51,544 bases of DNA from an uncultured Gemmiger sp. (GCA_944386225.1 CALXAH010000025.1:1-51544); one strand, 5' to 3'; shown: positions 42,592 to 51,318, counted from the stretch's first letter. Notes: a model not told the origin generated them from the letters alone. A program made the numbers and translations.

Positions 42592-42620
42592 TTGTCACCG
42601 TGCCGCCAAACCGCTATAAT
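42592..42620 (+). promoter_or_regulatory. Promoter of the M50-scpAB operon
   Basis: TTGTCA (42592-42597) and TATAAT (42615-42620) are 17 bases apart, 50 bases ahead of the first gene. Confidence 0.8.
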
Positions 42621-42670
42621 ATAACGGTATGTAATGGGTTCAAAAGCATAACAACCAGGAGGCGCGGCGG

Positions 42671-43318
42671 ATGAATTACGAAATGCTGGTGGTGTATCTG
42701 ACGCGGCTGCTGGCCATGGTGCTGGTGCTGCCGGTGCACGAAGCGGCCCACGCGCTGGCATCGGACCGGCTGGGGGATCCCACCGCCCGCCGGCAGGGGC
42801 GGCTTACCCTGTCGCCCCGGGCACACCTGGATCCGTGGGGTGCGATCTGTATGCTGGTTGCGGGTATCGGCTGGGCGCGCCCTGTGCCGGTAGATCCCCG
42901 GTATTTCAAAAATCCCAAATGGGGTATGGCCCTCAGCGCGGCAGCGGGGCCGCTGTCCAACCTGGCCATGGCCTGGGTAAGCGCACTGGGAATGCAGATC
43001 TGCGCGGGCCTGGCGCAGAACGGCGCGGGCCTGGCGCTGGTGATCGCGTTCCTGTTTTTTCAGACCTTGTTTTATCTGAACCTGAATCTGGCAGTGTTCA
43101 ATCTGGTGCCCATCCCGCCCTTTGACGGCAGCCGCATCCTGCTGGTGGTGCTGCCGCAAAACCTGTATTTCCGGGTCATGCGGCATGAGCGTATACTGAT
43201 GCTGGCCATCTTTGCGCTGCTGATTCTGGGCGTATTCAACCCTGTGCTCAGCTGGCTGGACCTGCATCTGGCCCGGCTGTTTCTTTGGTCCACCGGTTTT
43301 GTGGGCCTGCTGTTCTGA
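42671..43318 (+). CDS. M50 family site-2-type membrane metalloprotease
   Basis: A 215-residue protein with about five spans. The zinc site is HEAAH near residues 23-27 in the first span, and the third ligand lies in NLVPIPPFDGSRILL. This compact form without PDZ domain is common just upstream of scpA in Clostridia; it may cut membrane regulators, but no substrate is known. AGGAGG precedes the start. It is 22 bases ahead of scpA and probably the first gene of that operon. Confidence 0.9.
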   Translation: MNYEMLVVYLTRLLAMVLVLPVHEAAHALASDRLGDPTARRQGRLTLSPRAHLDPWGAICMLVAGIGWARPVPVDPRYFKNPKWGMALSAAAGPLSNLAMAWVSALGMQICAGLAQNGAGLALVIAFLFFQTLFYLNLNLAVFNLVPIPPFDGSRILLVVLPQNLYFRVMRHERILMLAIFALLILGVFNPVLSWLDLHLARLFLWSTGFVGLLF

Positions 43319-43340
43319 TTTTTGCGTATGAGAGGATTCT

Positions 43341-44060
43341 ATGGATACCATAACCTTTAAACTGGAAGATTTTGAGGGCCCAATGGACTTGCTGCTCTAC
43401 CTTGTAAGTAAAAACAAGATGAGCCTGTACGATATTTCCATCCTGGAACTGATCGACCAGTATACCCAGATCATCAACAGCCTGCAGCAGAACCGCATGG
43501 AGGTGGCAAGCGAGTTTATCGAGATGGCGGCCCGGCTGGTGCAGATGAAAAGTTTCCTGCTGCTGCCCCGCAGTGCCGAGGCGGAGCGCATGCGGGAAGA
43601 ACTCACCGGCCAGCTGATCGAGTACAGCCTGTGCAAAAAGATCGCGGGCAAGCTGGGCCGGATGGCGGGCACCGCATTTGTCACAGTGCGTGCCCCCATG
43701 CAGGTGGAACAGGATTCCACCTATACCCTGCGGCATGACCCATCCCTGCTGGAACAGGCCTGGAACAGCCTGATGGGCCGCAGCCAGCGCCGCCGCCCTC
43801 CGGCGCAGGAGAGCTTTGAACCGCTGGTCACGGCGCCTTTTGTGTCTGTGGCCTCCCGGGTGGTGCATGTGCTGCGGGGCCTGATCACCGGCAAGGTGCA
43901 TCGGTTGCGGCAGCTGTTCACCCCGCGGGACAGCCGCAGCCAGACGGTGGCTACCTTTCTGGCGGTGCTGGAACTGGTTCGCGCCGGCCGCATCACCATC
44001 GACGACAATGGCGCGCTGGCGGTGCGCCGCAACAAAAACCCGCATCACAGGGAGGGCTGA
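43341..44060 (+). CDS. scpA: Segregation and condensation protein A
   Basis: The 239-residue kleisin subunit of the SMC condensin. The N-terminal part DFEGPMDLLLYLVSKNKM and ISILELIDQY binds the SMC neck; the C-terminal winged helix (TFLAVLELVRAGRITI) binds the SMC head. The middle holds the ScpB-binding stretch. Length is normal. It is followed after 3 bases by scpB, and together with SMC they compact the chromosome. Confidence 0.96.
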   Translation: MDTITFKLEDFEGPMDLLLYLVSKNKMSLYDISILELIDQYTQIINSLQQNRMEVASEFIEMAARLVQMKSFLLLPRSAEAERMREELTGQLIEYSLCKKIAGKLGRMAGTAFVTVRAPMQVEQDSTYTLRHDPSLLEQAWNSLMGRSQRRRPPAQESFEPLVTAPFVSVASRVVHVLRGLITGKVHRLRQLFTPRDSRSQTVATFLAVLELVRAGRITIDDNGALAVRRNKNPHHREG

Positions 44061-44063
44061 TAA

Positions 44064-44642
44064 ATGGACTGGAAAGAATATAAAGCCGTGGTGGAAGCCA
44101 TGCTCTTTGCACACGGGGAACCGGTCAGCGCGTCCCGCATGGCGGAAATTCTGGAGATCGACGTTTCCCTGGTGCAGCAGGCATTGGAAAAGCTGCGGGA
44201 CGATTATGACTCCGGCGACCGGGGCCTGACCCTTCTGCAGATGGAAGACCGCTGGCAGCTGGCCACCAAACCCCGCTTTGGCGAGCCGGTGCGCAAACTG
44301 CTGGATACACGCCGTAACACCCCGTTGTCTCAGGCGGCGCTGGAGGTGCTGGCGATTATTGCCTACAACCAGCCGGTATCCCGCTCCTTTATTGAGCAGG
44401 TGCGCGGCGTGGACTCCTCGTCCACCGTCTCCACCCTGATGGAAAAGGGCCTGGTCGAGGAAGCCGGCCGCCTGGATCTGCCCGGCCGGCCGGTAAGCTT
44501 CCGCACTACCGACGTGTTCCTGCGCACCTTCGGGCTGGAAAGTCTGAGCCAGCTGCCCTCCCTTCATGAGGACGACCTGCCGCTGGAGCAGGTGGCCGAC
44601 AACGGCGGCGAACTGCCGGACGAAGCGCCGGCGGGTATGTGA
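44064..44642 (+). CDS. scpB: Segregation and condensation protein B
   Basis: The 192-residue partner of ScpA, with two winged-helix domains: AMLFAHGEPVSASRMAEIL (first) and SQAALEVLAIIAYNQPVSR with VRGVDSSSTVSTLMEKGLV (second). It dimerises and holds ScpA at the SMC heads. The C-terminal 40 residues are acidic and variable. It overlaps nothing but stands 3 bases after scpA and 1 base before the DUF2953 gene, a tight operon. Confidence 0.96.
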   Translation: MDWKEYKAVVEAMLFAHGEPVSASRMAEILEIDVSLVQQALEKLRDDYDSGDRGLTLLQMEDRWQLATKPRFGEPVRKLLDTRRNTPLSQAALEVLAIIAYNQPVSRSFIEQVRGVDSSSTVSTLMEKGLVEEAGRLDLPGRPVSFRTTDVFLRTFGLESLSQLPSLHEDDLPLEQVADNGGELPDEAPAGM

Positions 44643-44643
44643 T

Positions 44644-45384
44644 ATGGGCGCCCTGCTGCTGGCGCTCAAGGCGCTGGGCTGGCTGCTTGCGGTGCTGCTG
44701 ATCCTGCTGCTTCTGCTCCTGCTGGTGCCGGTTACCGTACAGCTGGAATATGCCCACGAACAATTCACCGCCCGGCTTCGGGTGCTGTTCTATACCCGGC
44801 AGCTTTGGCCGGAACCGCCGCCCCGGGCAAAAAAAGAACGGCCTCGCCGCAAAAAACGGGCCAAGGCTTCCGCGGCACCGGCCGCCCAAAAGCCGCCGGA
44901 AAAGAAGGAACCGACCCCGCCGCCCGCAGTCCGCAGCGCGCAGCAAACCGGAACGGCGGCTGCCGCGCCGGCCCGGGAACCCCGCCCGGCGCCTGAATCC
45001 AAAAAGGAACCGTCGGTGGCCGGTGTTCCGCTGCGCCGTATTCTGGATCTGCTGCCCACGGTGGGCGCGGTAGGCAAACGGATTCTGGCCGGCTTGCGGG
45101 TGCATGCGGTGCGGCTGTACTGGCCCCTTCAGGGGGCGGACGCCGCCGAGACTGCCCTGCAATACGGCCGGTTCTGCGCGGCGTGGGGCAATGTGACCGG
45201 TCTGGTGCAGAACCTGGTGCGGCTTCAGTGCGACCAGGTGCAGCCGGTGGCCGATTATCTGGGCGAACATACGGGCGAAGAACATTTTTCTTGTAAAATC
45301 ACCGCCCGGGTGTTTATAATGGTAACAGCAGCTGTATACGGTCTGTACCGTCTGCGGCAGCTTGCCGAAACACAATCTATATAA
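44644..45384 (+). CDS. DUF2953 family protein
   Basis: A 246-residue protein. One N-terminal hydrophobic helix (about 4-30) is followed by a beta-rich segment, then a Lys/Arg/Ala/Pro-rich stretch (about 60-130) that looks disordered, then a helical DUF2953 part with GLRVHAVRLYWPLQGADAA and a second hydrophobic helix near the end. No enzymatic motif is visible. In many Clostridia this family lies directly before the ytfJ gene, as here, which hints at a spore or envelope role. ATG 44644 gives a start 1 base after the scpB stop. Confidence 0.75.
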   Translation: MGALLLALKALGWLLAVLLILLLLLLLVPVTVQLEYAHEQFTARLRVLFYTRQLWPEPPPRAKKERPRRKKRAKASAAPAAQKPPEKKEPTPPPAVRSAQQTGTAAAAPAREPRPAPESKKEPSVAGVPLRRILDLLPTVGAVGKRILAGLRVHAVRLYWPLQGADAAETALQYGRFCAAWGNVTGLVQNLVRLQCDQVQPVADYLGEHTGEEHFSCKITARVFIMVTAAVYGLYRLRQLAETQSI

Positions 45385-45396
45385 GGAGGGCTCCCC

Positions 45397-45795
45397 ATGG
45401 CGGAACATCCGATTCAGGGCCTGATGGGCGTCACAATGGAAAAAATCCGGGAGATGGTGGACGCCGACACCATCGTAGGCGCCCCGATCAACGCGGCGGA
45501 GGGCGTAACCATTCTGCCCATTTCCAAGGTTACGTTCGGCTTTGCCTCCGGCGGGTCGGACATCGGCAGCAAAACCAATAAGGACCTGTTCGGCGGCGGC
45601 GGCGGCGCGGGGGTCTCCATCTCGCCCATCGCGTTTCTGGTCATCCAGAACGGCAACGTGCGCACCATCCAGCTGGCCGACCATGCCAGCACAGTAGACC
45701 GTGCGCTGAACATGGTGCCGGAACTGGTGGACAAACTCAGCGAGCTGCTCAAAAAGGACAAGGAAGAGAAACCGGGCGGAGAAGCGACCGAATGA
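45397..45795 (+). CDS. ytfJ: GerW/YtfJ family sporulation protein
   Basis: A 132-residue protein of the YtfJ (GerW) family. GVTMEKIREMVDADTIVGAPI, VTFGFASGGSDIG (in part) and the Gly-rich SPIAFLVIQNGNVRTIQL are its conserved blocks. In Bacillus subtilis GerW is made in the forespore and needed for germination with some nutrients; a role here is inferred by family. TAAGGAGGG is an excellent ribosome site. It is 12 bases after the DUF2953 gene and ahead of a terminator-like hairpin. Confidence 0.92.
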   Translation: MAEHPIQGLMGVTMEKIREMVDADTIVGAPINAAEGVTILPISKVTFGFASGGSDIGSKTNKDLFGGGGGAGVSISPIAFLVIQNGNVRTIQLADHASTVDRALNMVPELVDKLSELLKKDKEEKPGGEATE

Positions 45796-45825
45796 CCGGC
45801 TTGCAGGCAATCGTGCTTGCCGGCG

Positions 45826-45845
45826 GGGGCTTTCCGCCCCTTTTT
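45826..45845 (+). terminator. Small terminator between ytfJ and rluB
   Basis: GGGGC and GCCCC with loop TTTCC are followed by T5. The stem is short, so some read-through to rluB is likely. Confidence 0.55.
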
Positions 45846-45870
45846 CAGAACATGAGGACGGAGTAAATTT

Positions 45871-46716
45871 ATGGCATTGACGAGAATTCAAAAGGTGCTG
45901 TCCGAGCAGGGCTACTGCTCCCGCCGGGCGGCCGAGCAGATCATCCGGGAGGGCCGGGTCAAGGTGAACGGCCATCCGGTGGGCCTGGGGGACAAGATGG
46001 ATCCCAACCGGGACGTGCTCAGCGTGGACGGCCAGCGGGTCTGGCTGCAGAAAAAGCAGGAGATGTGCTACCTGATGCTGCACAAACCCCGGGGCTATGT
46101 GACCACCACCAGCGACGAGCTGGGCCGCAAAACGGTGATGGATCTGGTGGCGGATTACCCGGTGCGTGTGTTCCCGGTGGGCCGTCTGGACAAGGACAGC
46201 GAGGGGCTGATCCTGCTTACTAACGACGGTTCCTTTGCCAACCTGATGATGCACCCCTCCCATGGGGTCAGCAAGCTGTACCGGGTCACGGTGCATCCCC
46301 GCGCCACCGAGGAACAGGTGGTGGCCCTGAGCGAGGGCGTGGTGCTGGACGACGGTGTGCGCACCCAGCCCGCCGTCATCAACGTGGTTACCGACGAGCC
46401 CGGCCGTACCGTGCTGGAGATGACCATTAAGGAAGGCAAGAACCGCCAGATCCGCCGTATGTGCGAAGCGGTGGGGCTGGAGGTGGTGCGGCTGCGCCGC
46501 AGCGCCATGGGCGCGGTCAAGCTGGGGATGCTGCAGCCGGGCCAGTACCGGGAACTCACCCGCAGTGAGGTAAACGCCCTGCGGGCCGCCGCCGTCAAGG
46601 GCCAGGCCCGGGCGCGTACCCAGGCCAGCCAGGCCCGTGCCGCCGCCCGCGCCGAGGCATCCAAACGTCCTGCGCGCACCGGCCGTTCCGCCGCGCGCAA
46701 GGGGGTAAAGCAATGA
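45871..46716 (+). CDS. rluB: 23S rRNA pseudouridine synthase B family
   Basis: A 281-residue enzyme. An S4 RNA-binding domain (about 1-65; IQKVLSEQGYCSRRAAEQII) precedes the catalytic domain with GRLDKDSEGLILLTNDG, which carries the catalytic aspartate, and KEGKNRQIRRM. RluB converts a uridine of 23S rRNA to pseudouridine. The C-terminal 40 residues are Ala/Arg/Lys-rich and probably flexible. ATG 45871 has GGACGGAG upstream. The end overlaps the next small gene by 4 bases. Confidence 0.93.
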   Translation: MALTRIQKVLSEQGYCSRRAAEQIIREGRVKVNGHPVGLGDKMDPNRDVLSVDGQRVWLQKKQEMCYLMLHKPRGYVTTTSDELGRKTVMDLVADYPVRVFPVGRLDKDSEGLILLTNDGSFANLMMHPSHGVSKLYRVTVHPRATEEQVVALSEGVVLDDGVRTQPAVINVVTDEPGRTVLEMTIKEGKNRQIRRMCEAVGLEVVRLRRSAMGAVKLGMLQPGQYRELTRSEVNALRAAAVKGQARARTQASQARAAARAEASKRPARTGRSAARKGVKQ

Positions 46717-47057
46717 TCCGGATGATCCCCGTGGAGGAAGCCGAGGTACTGGACAGCCTGGTGCAGGGCCGTTTTTCCGGCGCAGTGCGCGGGTATGTGA
46801 TCATGGATGGGCCGGAGTACCGGGGCCATTGCCTGTTTACGCTGGAGCCGGGCTGTACCCGGGTGCTGGAGGTGCAGGTCAGCGATCCGTCCCTGCTGGA
46901 CGGCGCGGTGCGCGCCGCGGTGGCGGCAGGGGAGAACGCGGGCGCAACTGCCTTTGCGCTCTCCGACCAGCCGGAACTGATCCGCTGGCGGGACGCCTGG
47001 TTCAAAGGCTGCCCGGACCCAATCCCCAACGAAAGGCTTTTTCATTTCTGCGGATGA
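46713..47057 (+). CDS. Small protein of unknown function coupled to rluB
   Basis: A 114-residue protein with alternating strands and helices; VLDSLVQGRFSGAVRGYVI and LDGAVRAAVAAGENAG recall one half of a GNAT acetyltransferase fold, but the acetyl-CoA loop is not clear. I do not recognise a family. It overlaps rluB by 4 bases (ATGA), so it is translated with it and is likely real. Some Clostridia carry a small GNAT-like gene in this place, from general knowledge. Confidence 0.6.
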   Translation: MIRMIPVEEAEVLDSLVQGRFSGAVRGYVIMDGPEYRGHCLFTLEPGCTRVLEVQVSDPSLLDGAVRAAVAAGENAGATAFALSDQPELIRWRDAWFKGCPDPIPNERLFHFCG

Positions 47058-47093
47058 ATTTTGCCTGTTTTGCCGTAAATTGTCAAAATCCTC

Positions 47094-47122
47094 TTGTGAG
47101 GTATTTGACAAAGTAGTATAAT
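47094..47122 (+). promoter_or_regulatory. Promoter of the carboxyltransferase operon
   Basis: TTGTGA (47094-47099) and TATAAT (47117-47122) are 17 bases apart. A TTGACA at 47105-47110 is too near the -10 box to act with it. Confidence 0.65.
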
Positions 47123-47160
47123 AGAATTAATTTGGATTATTTTTAGCAGGAGGGCTGTTT

Positions 47161-48489
47161 ATGGCTTCTAAAACTTTTGGCAAAGAGCAGATCCTTGCCT
47201 CGTTTTTTGACGAAGGCGCCTATACGGTCCTGTTTGCCCGCAGCGCGGTAAGTGCCGCGTTCGGCAGTGCAAACGGGCAGCCGGTGTACGCCATCTGTCA
47301 GGACGGCGAGGCCGTCACCGTGGCCGATGTGGACAAGTGCGTCAAGGTGCTGGACATGGCTGTCAAGACCGGCAATCCGGTCGTGACCTTCTATGATTCC
47401 ACCGGTGCCTGCCTGTCCGAAGGGCTGGGTGTGCTGACCGCGCAGGCCCGCTGGACCGAAAAGATCGCCCAGATTTCCGGCGTTGTGCCGCAGCTGGCCG
47501 TTGTGACCGGTGTCTGCGGCGTTTCCAGCGCGCTGGCTGCCGCCGCTGCCGACGTGTGCATCGCCGCCGAGGGCTGCGAGATCTTCTTCACCGCCCCCTT
47601 CACCAGCGCTGCTGCCGGTGACAAGGTGGAAGGCGCCGGCTCTGCCGAACTGGCCGCCAAGGCCGGTGTGGCCGCTGTCGTGGCCAAGGACGCTGCCGAG
47701 GCTGTGGCTACTGCTGCCCGCCTGGTGGCTATGCTGCCTGCCAATAACCTGTCCGCCCCCGCTATGTTTGACGCGGCCGAGCCTGCTGCCGCCCTGGATC
47801 TGAACAAGTACACCGCTGCCGGTGCCGCCGCTGCCGTGGTGGACGCGGACAGCGCCGTGGAGCTGTTCGGCGGTTTTGCCAAGGGCGTGTACACCGCTCT
47901 GGCCACCGTGGCCGGCAATCCCGTGGGCGTTGTGGCCACCGAGCCGGGCGCCCTGTGCCGCGGCAGCGTGTCCAAGGCTGCCCGCTTTGTCCGTCTGTGT
48001 GATGCGTTCAGCCTGCCCGTTGTGACCCTGGTCAACAGCGAGGGCTTCACCGCTTCCGTCAGCGAGGACGTGGCCGGCGCCATCCGTGAGGCTGCCCGTC
48101 TGGCCGGTACCTACGCCGACGCCACCACCGCCCGGGTTGCGGTGCTCACCGGCAAGGCCGTGGGCCCTGTCTACACCGCCCTGGCCAACGCCGACCTGAC
48201 CATCGCTGTGCAGGGCTGCACCGTGTCCGCTGTGGACCCGAAGGTTGCGGTCACCGTCCTGTACAAGGATGAGCTGGATGCCAGCGACAACATCGTGAAC
48301 GCTACCGCCGCCAAGGCTTCCGCCTATGCCGCGGAAAGCTGCAGCGCCGACGCGGCCCTGGCCGCCGGTGTGGCCGACTTTGCCGTGGCTCCCGCGCAGG
48401 TGCGCAGCACCCTGGCCGCTGCCCTGGATATGCTGGCCACCAAGCGCACCCAGCGCCTGCCCAAGAAGCACGGCAACATGGCGCTGTAA
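47161..48489 (+). CDS. Divergent acyl-CoA-type carboxyltransferase subunit (MmdA/12S-like)
   Basis: A 442-residue Ala-rich protein with two crotonase-fold halves. The second half keeps clear carboxyltransferase marks: KAARFVRLCDAFSLPVVTLV, NPVGVVATEPGAL and KAVGPVYTALANADLTIAV. The first half has VVTFYDSTGACLSEGLGVL and SGVVPQLAVVTGVC where typical subunits have DSGGARIQEG and a glycine-rich AGGA oxyanion loop; here this loop reads GVSS. It is about 70 residues shorter than normal. It probably transfers carboxyl between biotin and a CoA thioester, or has become a structural piece. Biotin carrier and pyruvate-type carboxyltransferase genes follow. AGGAGG precedes ATG. Codon use points to high expression. 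Confidence 0.72.
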   Translation: MASKTFGKEQILASFFDEGAYTVLFARSAVSAAFGSANGQPVYAICQDGEAVTVADVDKCVKVLDMAVKTGNPVVTFYDSTGACLSEGLGVLTAQARWTEKIAQISGVVPQLAVVTGVCGVSSALAAAAADVCIAAEGCEIFFTAPFTSAAAGDKVEGAGSAELAAKAGVAAVVAKDAAEAVATAARLVAMLPANNLSAPAMFDAAEPAAALDLNKYTAAGAAAAVVDADSAVELFGGFAKGVYTALATVAGNPVGVVATEPGALCRGSVSKAARFVRLCDAFSLPVVTLVNSEGFTASVSEDVAGAIREAARLAGTYADATTARVAVLTGKAVGPVYTALANADLTIAVQGCTVSAVDPKVAVTVLYKDELDASDNIVNATAAKASAYAAESCSADAALAAGVADFAVAPAQVRSTLAAALDMLATKRTQRLPKKHGNMAL

Positions 48490-48540
48490 TCGCCGCAAAC
48501 CGTCATACATGGATCGAACAGATTGAAGGAGGCCATTCTC

Positions 48541-48921
48541 ATGAAATACTACAACATTACCGTTAACGGCACCACCTACAGCGTTGCAGTGGAAGAGGCT
48601 GGCGGCGCTGCCGCTCCCGCCGCTGCTCCCGTGGCCGCTCCTGCCGCTCCGGCTCCCGCCGCTGCGCCCGCTCCTGCTGCTCCTGCCGCTGCTCCCGCTG
48701 CGTCCGGCGCTGTGAAGGTGAGCGCTCCCATGCCCGGCACCATCCTGGACGTGAAGGTAGCCGCCGGCGCCTCTGTGAAGGCCGGTGACATCCTGGTCAT
48801 CCTGGAAGCCATGAAGATGGAGAACGAGATCGTTGCCCCGCAGGACGGCACCGTTGCCGGCGTGCATGTGAACAAGGGCGACAGCGTCAACTCCGGCGAC
48901 CTGCTGGTGAGCATGAACTAA
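48541..48921 (+). CDS. Biotin carboxyl carrier protein (1.3S/gamma-type)
   Basis: A 126-residue carrier. The N-terminal strand region (about 1-20) is joined by a long Ala-Pro linker (about 21-58, made of near-repeats of GCTCCCGCC-type codons) to the biotinyl domain. ILEAMKMENEI holds the lysine that takes biotin. The short N-terminus with an Ala/Pro linker is like the 1.3S transcarboxylase and the glutaconyl/methylmalonyl decarboxylase carriers. It lies between the two carboxyltransferase genes and moves carboxyl between them. GAAGGAGG precedes the start. Confidence 0.94.
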   Translation: MKYYNITVNGTTYSVAVEEAGGAAAPAAAPVAAPAAPAPAAAPAPAAPAAAPAASGAVKVSAPMPGTILDVKVAAGASVKAGDILVILEAMKMENEIVAPQDGTVAGVHVNKGDSVNSGDLLVSMN

Positions 48922-48943
48922 GAAGAAACGCGAGGTGAACAAC

Positions 48944-50344
48944 ATGGCAAAGCCTGTTAAGATTACGGAAGTCGCCCTGCGCGACTCCCATCAGTCGCTG
49001 ATCGCCACCCGTATGACCACGGACGAGATGCGGCCCATCCTCCCCGCGATGAACGAGGTGGGCTACTTCTCGGTGGAATGCTGGGGCGGCGCAACCTTTG
49101 ACGCCTGCATCCGCTTCCTGGACGAAGATCCCTGGGAGCGCCTGCGTATCCTGCGCAAGGAAATGCCCGACACCAAGCTGCAGATGCTGTTCCGCGGCCA
49201 GAACATGCTGGGCTACCGTCACTATGCCGATGACGCGGTGGAGTACTTCGTGCAGAAGTCTGTCGCCAACGGCATTGACATCCTGCGTATTTTTGATGCC
49301 TTGAACGATCCCCGTAACCTGGAGACCGCCATCAAGGCTGCCATCAAGGAAAAGGCCCATGTGCAGGGCTGCATCAGCTACACCCTGAGCCCGGTGCACT
49401 CCAACGAGTACTTCGCCAAGTACGCCAAGACGCTGGAGGAGATGGGCGCGCACTCCATCTGCATCAAGGATATGGCCGGCCTGCTGACCCCCTACGCCGC
49501 TTTCGAGCTGGTGAAGGAACTGAAGGCTACCATCTCCATCCCTGTGGATATCCACAGCCATTACACCTCCGGCCTGGCTTCCATGTCCATCCTGAAGGGC
49601 ATTGAGGCCGGCGCGGACATCATCGATACCTCCATCAGCCCGCTGGCTCTGGGCACCTCTCATATGCCCACCGAGAGCCTGGTGGCGGCCCTGCAGGGCA
49701 CCGAGTACGACACCGGCCTGGATCTGAAGAAGCTGAACGTGGTGCGTGCGCACTTCGCCAAGCTGCGTGAGAAGTACCTGGCCAGCGGTCAGCTCAGCCC
49801 CAAGATGCTGGGCGTGGACGCCAACACCCTGCTGTACCAGGTACCGGGCGGCATGCTGTCCAACCTGCTCAAGCAGCTGAAGGATGCCGGCAAGGAAGAC
49901 CAGCTGGATGCCGTTCTGCAGGAGATCCCCCGTGTCCGCAAGGACTCCGGCTATCCGCCGCTGGTTACTCCCACCAGCCAGATCGTGGGCACCCAGGCGG
50001 TGTTCAACGTGATCCTGGGCGAGCGCTACAAGATGGTCACCAAGGAGTTCAAGGGCCTGGTACACGGCGATTACGGCCGCACCCCCGCCCCGATCAGCCC
50101 CGAGTTCACCAAGCAGATCCTGGGCGACGAGCAGCCCATCACCTGCCGTCCGGCCGACCTGCTGCAGCCTGAGATGGAAAAGCTGAAGAAGGAAGCCGAG
50201 AAGTGGTCCATCCAGGAGGAGGACGCCCTGACCTACGCGATGTTCCCGCAGGTTGCGCCCAAGTTCTTCGAGACCCGCAACAACAAGCTGGCCGGTGTGG
50301 ACGGCGATCATGTAAACTTCGCCAACAAGTCCCATCCGGTTTGA
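48944..50344 (+). CDS. Pyruvate/oxaloacetate carboxyltransferase subunit (5S/OadA-type)
   Basis: A 466-residue TIM-barrel enzyme. ITEVALRDSHQSLIATRM starts the barrel, IKDMAGLLTP holds the metal-bridging lysine, DIHSHYTSG has the zinc-binding histidines, and the C-terminal conserved domain (about 310-466) follows. It moves a carboxyl group between oxaloacetate and biotin. It carries no biotinyl domain of its own, so the previous gene supplies it, as in the 5S subunit of transcarboxylase or some OadA. No OadB sodium-pump gene is next to it. ATG 48944 with GAGGTG 8 bases before is preferred; GTG 48935 would add three residues. Confidence 0.94.
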   Translation: MAKPVKITEVALRDSHQSLIATRMTTDEMRPILPAMNEVGYFSVECWGGATFDACIRFLDEDPWERLRILRKEMPDTKLQMLFRGQNMLGYRHYADDAVEYFVQKSVANGIDILRIFDALNDPRNLETAIKAAIKEKAHVQGCISYTLSPVHSNEYFAKYAKTLEEMGAHSICIKDMAGLLTPYAAFELVKELKATISIPVDIHSHYTSGLASMSILKGIEAGADIIDTSISPLALGTSHMPTESLVAALQGTEYDTGLDLKKLNVVRAHFAKLREKYLASGQLSPKMLGVDANTLLYQVPGGMLSNLLKQLKDAGKEDQLDAVLQEIPRVRKDSGYPPLVTPTSQIVGTQAVFNVILGERYKMVTKEFKGLVHGDYGRTPAPISPEFTKQILGDEQPITCRPADLLQPEMEKLKKEAEKWSIQEEDALTYAMFPQVAPKFFETRNNKLAGVDGDHVNFANKSHPV

Positions 50345-50366
50345 TCCCGGCTGTATAACGCATAAT

Positions 50367-50412
50367 AAAGCACCCCGGCGGAGCTGTAAAACGCTCCGCC
50401 GGGGTGCTTTTT
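50367..50412. terminator. Terminator of the carboxyltransferase operon
   Basis: A 17-pair stem (AAAGCACCCCGGCGGAG with CTCCGCCGGGGTGCTTT) and T5. It also serves the convergent broken regulator gene. Confidence 0.95.
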
Positions 50413-50427
50413 GTGAACAATGAGGAT

Positions 50428-51318
50428 TCAACGCAGGATACCGCCGTCCGCGTAGGCAACGGCCGCGCCCCACTGCACGGCCGCACAGAAGATGCATCCG
50501 GCCAGCAGCAGCCAGAATGCCCGCCCGGGCCGCCAGTGCTCTCCCGCCTGCGCGGCCTTATCTGCCCGGTGCATCTCCCGGAACAGCAGCGCAAAACTCA
50601 GGATCATGCCCGGCATTCCCCAGCCCATCTGTACCAGGGCCCCGGGCGTGTTGTTTGGAATACGGTAAACCACCATCAACCCGATGCACAGTCCCAGCTG
50701 GATGCAGAACACCACGCCCCAGATTGCCAGAACCAGCAGCGAAGCCTGGCTGCGGCGCCGCTCGCCCTCGTCGGGCAGCAGGGAAGCGCTGTATTTGAAG
50801 TTGACCATAAAAATACTGGCCAGCATTCCCAGAATATATCCGATCAAAAGAACCGGAAATCCCCACTGCCGGGTTTCAGCAGGCATGGGCAGGCAGAGCA
50901 GAAATCCGATAAGCACCCAGGCCAGCCCGTTCAGCTGTATCGTCAGGTCGATCATCTGCACCATCCGGATCAGAGTAGGCCGGTGATAGTGCAGCCGACG
51001 GTCAAATCCAGCCAGCAGGGTGAAATCCCCGCTGCGCACCATCGCCTCCAGCGGCAGGTATACGCTGCCGTCGCAGAGCAACAAAATAGCCGGCAGCCAG
51101 ACTCCGGCAGGCTTATCCATCCACAGCCAAAGGCTAATCTGTACGGCGGCCAGCAGTACCTTGCCCCAGAATACCCACCGGCAGGTGCGCTGCAGCCCCT
51201 CGTCCGGCCCGGCGGGCGGTTCCAGACCGCCTACCAGCTGTTCCAGCGTGCAGCCCAGCGCCTGTGCCAGCCCCTGCAGCCCGGCCAGATCCGGCTGTGT
51301 ACGGCCGGTTTCCCAAAG
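50428..51318 (-). pseudogene. HTH (XRE) regulator with membrane domain, N-terminus lost by insertion
   Basis: The frame runs from the insertion point to the stop at 50428. It opens with LWETGRTQPDLAGLQGLAQA and LGCTLEQLVGG, which is the third to fifth helix of an XRE-type DNA-binding domain; the first helices, about 30 residues with the start codon, are missing and an in-frame TAA lies at 51319-51321. A membrane part with five or six hydrophobic spans follows. Such proteins are common in gut Firmicutes and may sense the envelope. The break point coincides with a change to the tail of a serine recombinase gene, so an element has landed in it. An internal ATG at 51118 could still give the membrane part alone. 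Confidence 0.8.

Noticed and set aside
47105-47122. TTGACA next to TATAAT as promoter pair
   Set aside because: Only 6 bases separate them. TTGTGA at 47094-47099 has the right distance of 17.
48601-48715. Tandem repeat array
   Set aside because: The near-repeats of GCTCCCGCC-like units code for the Ala-Pro linker of the biotin carrier and are in frame, so this is protein low complexity.
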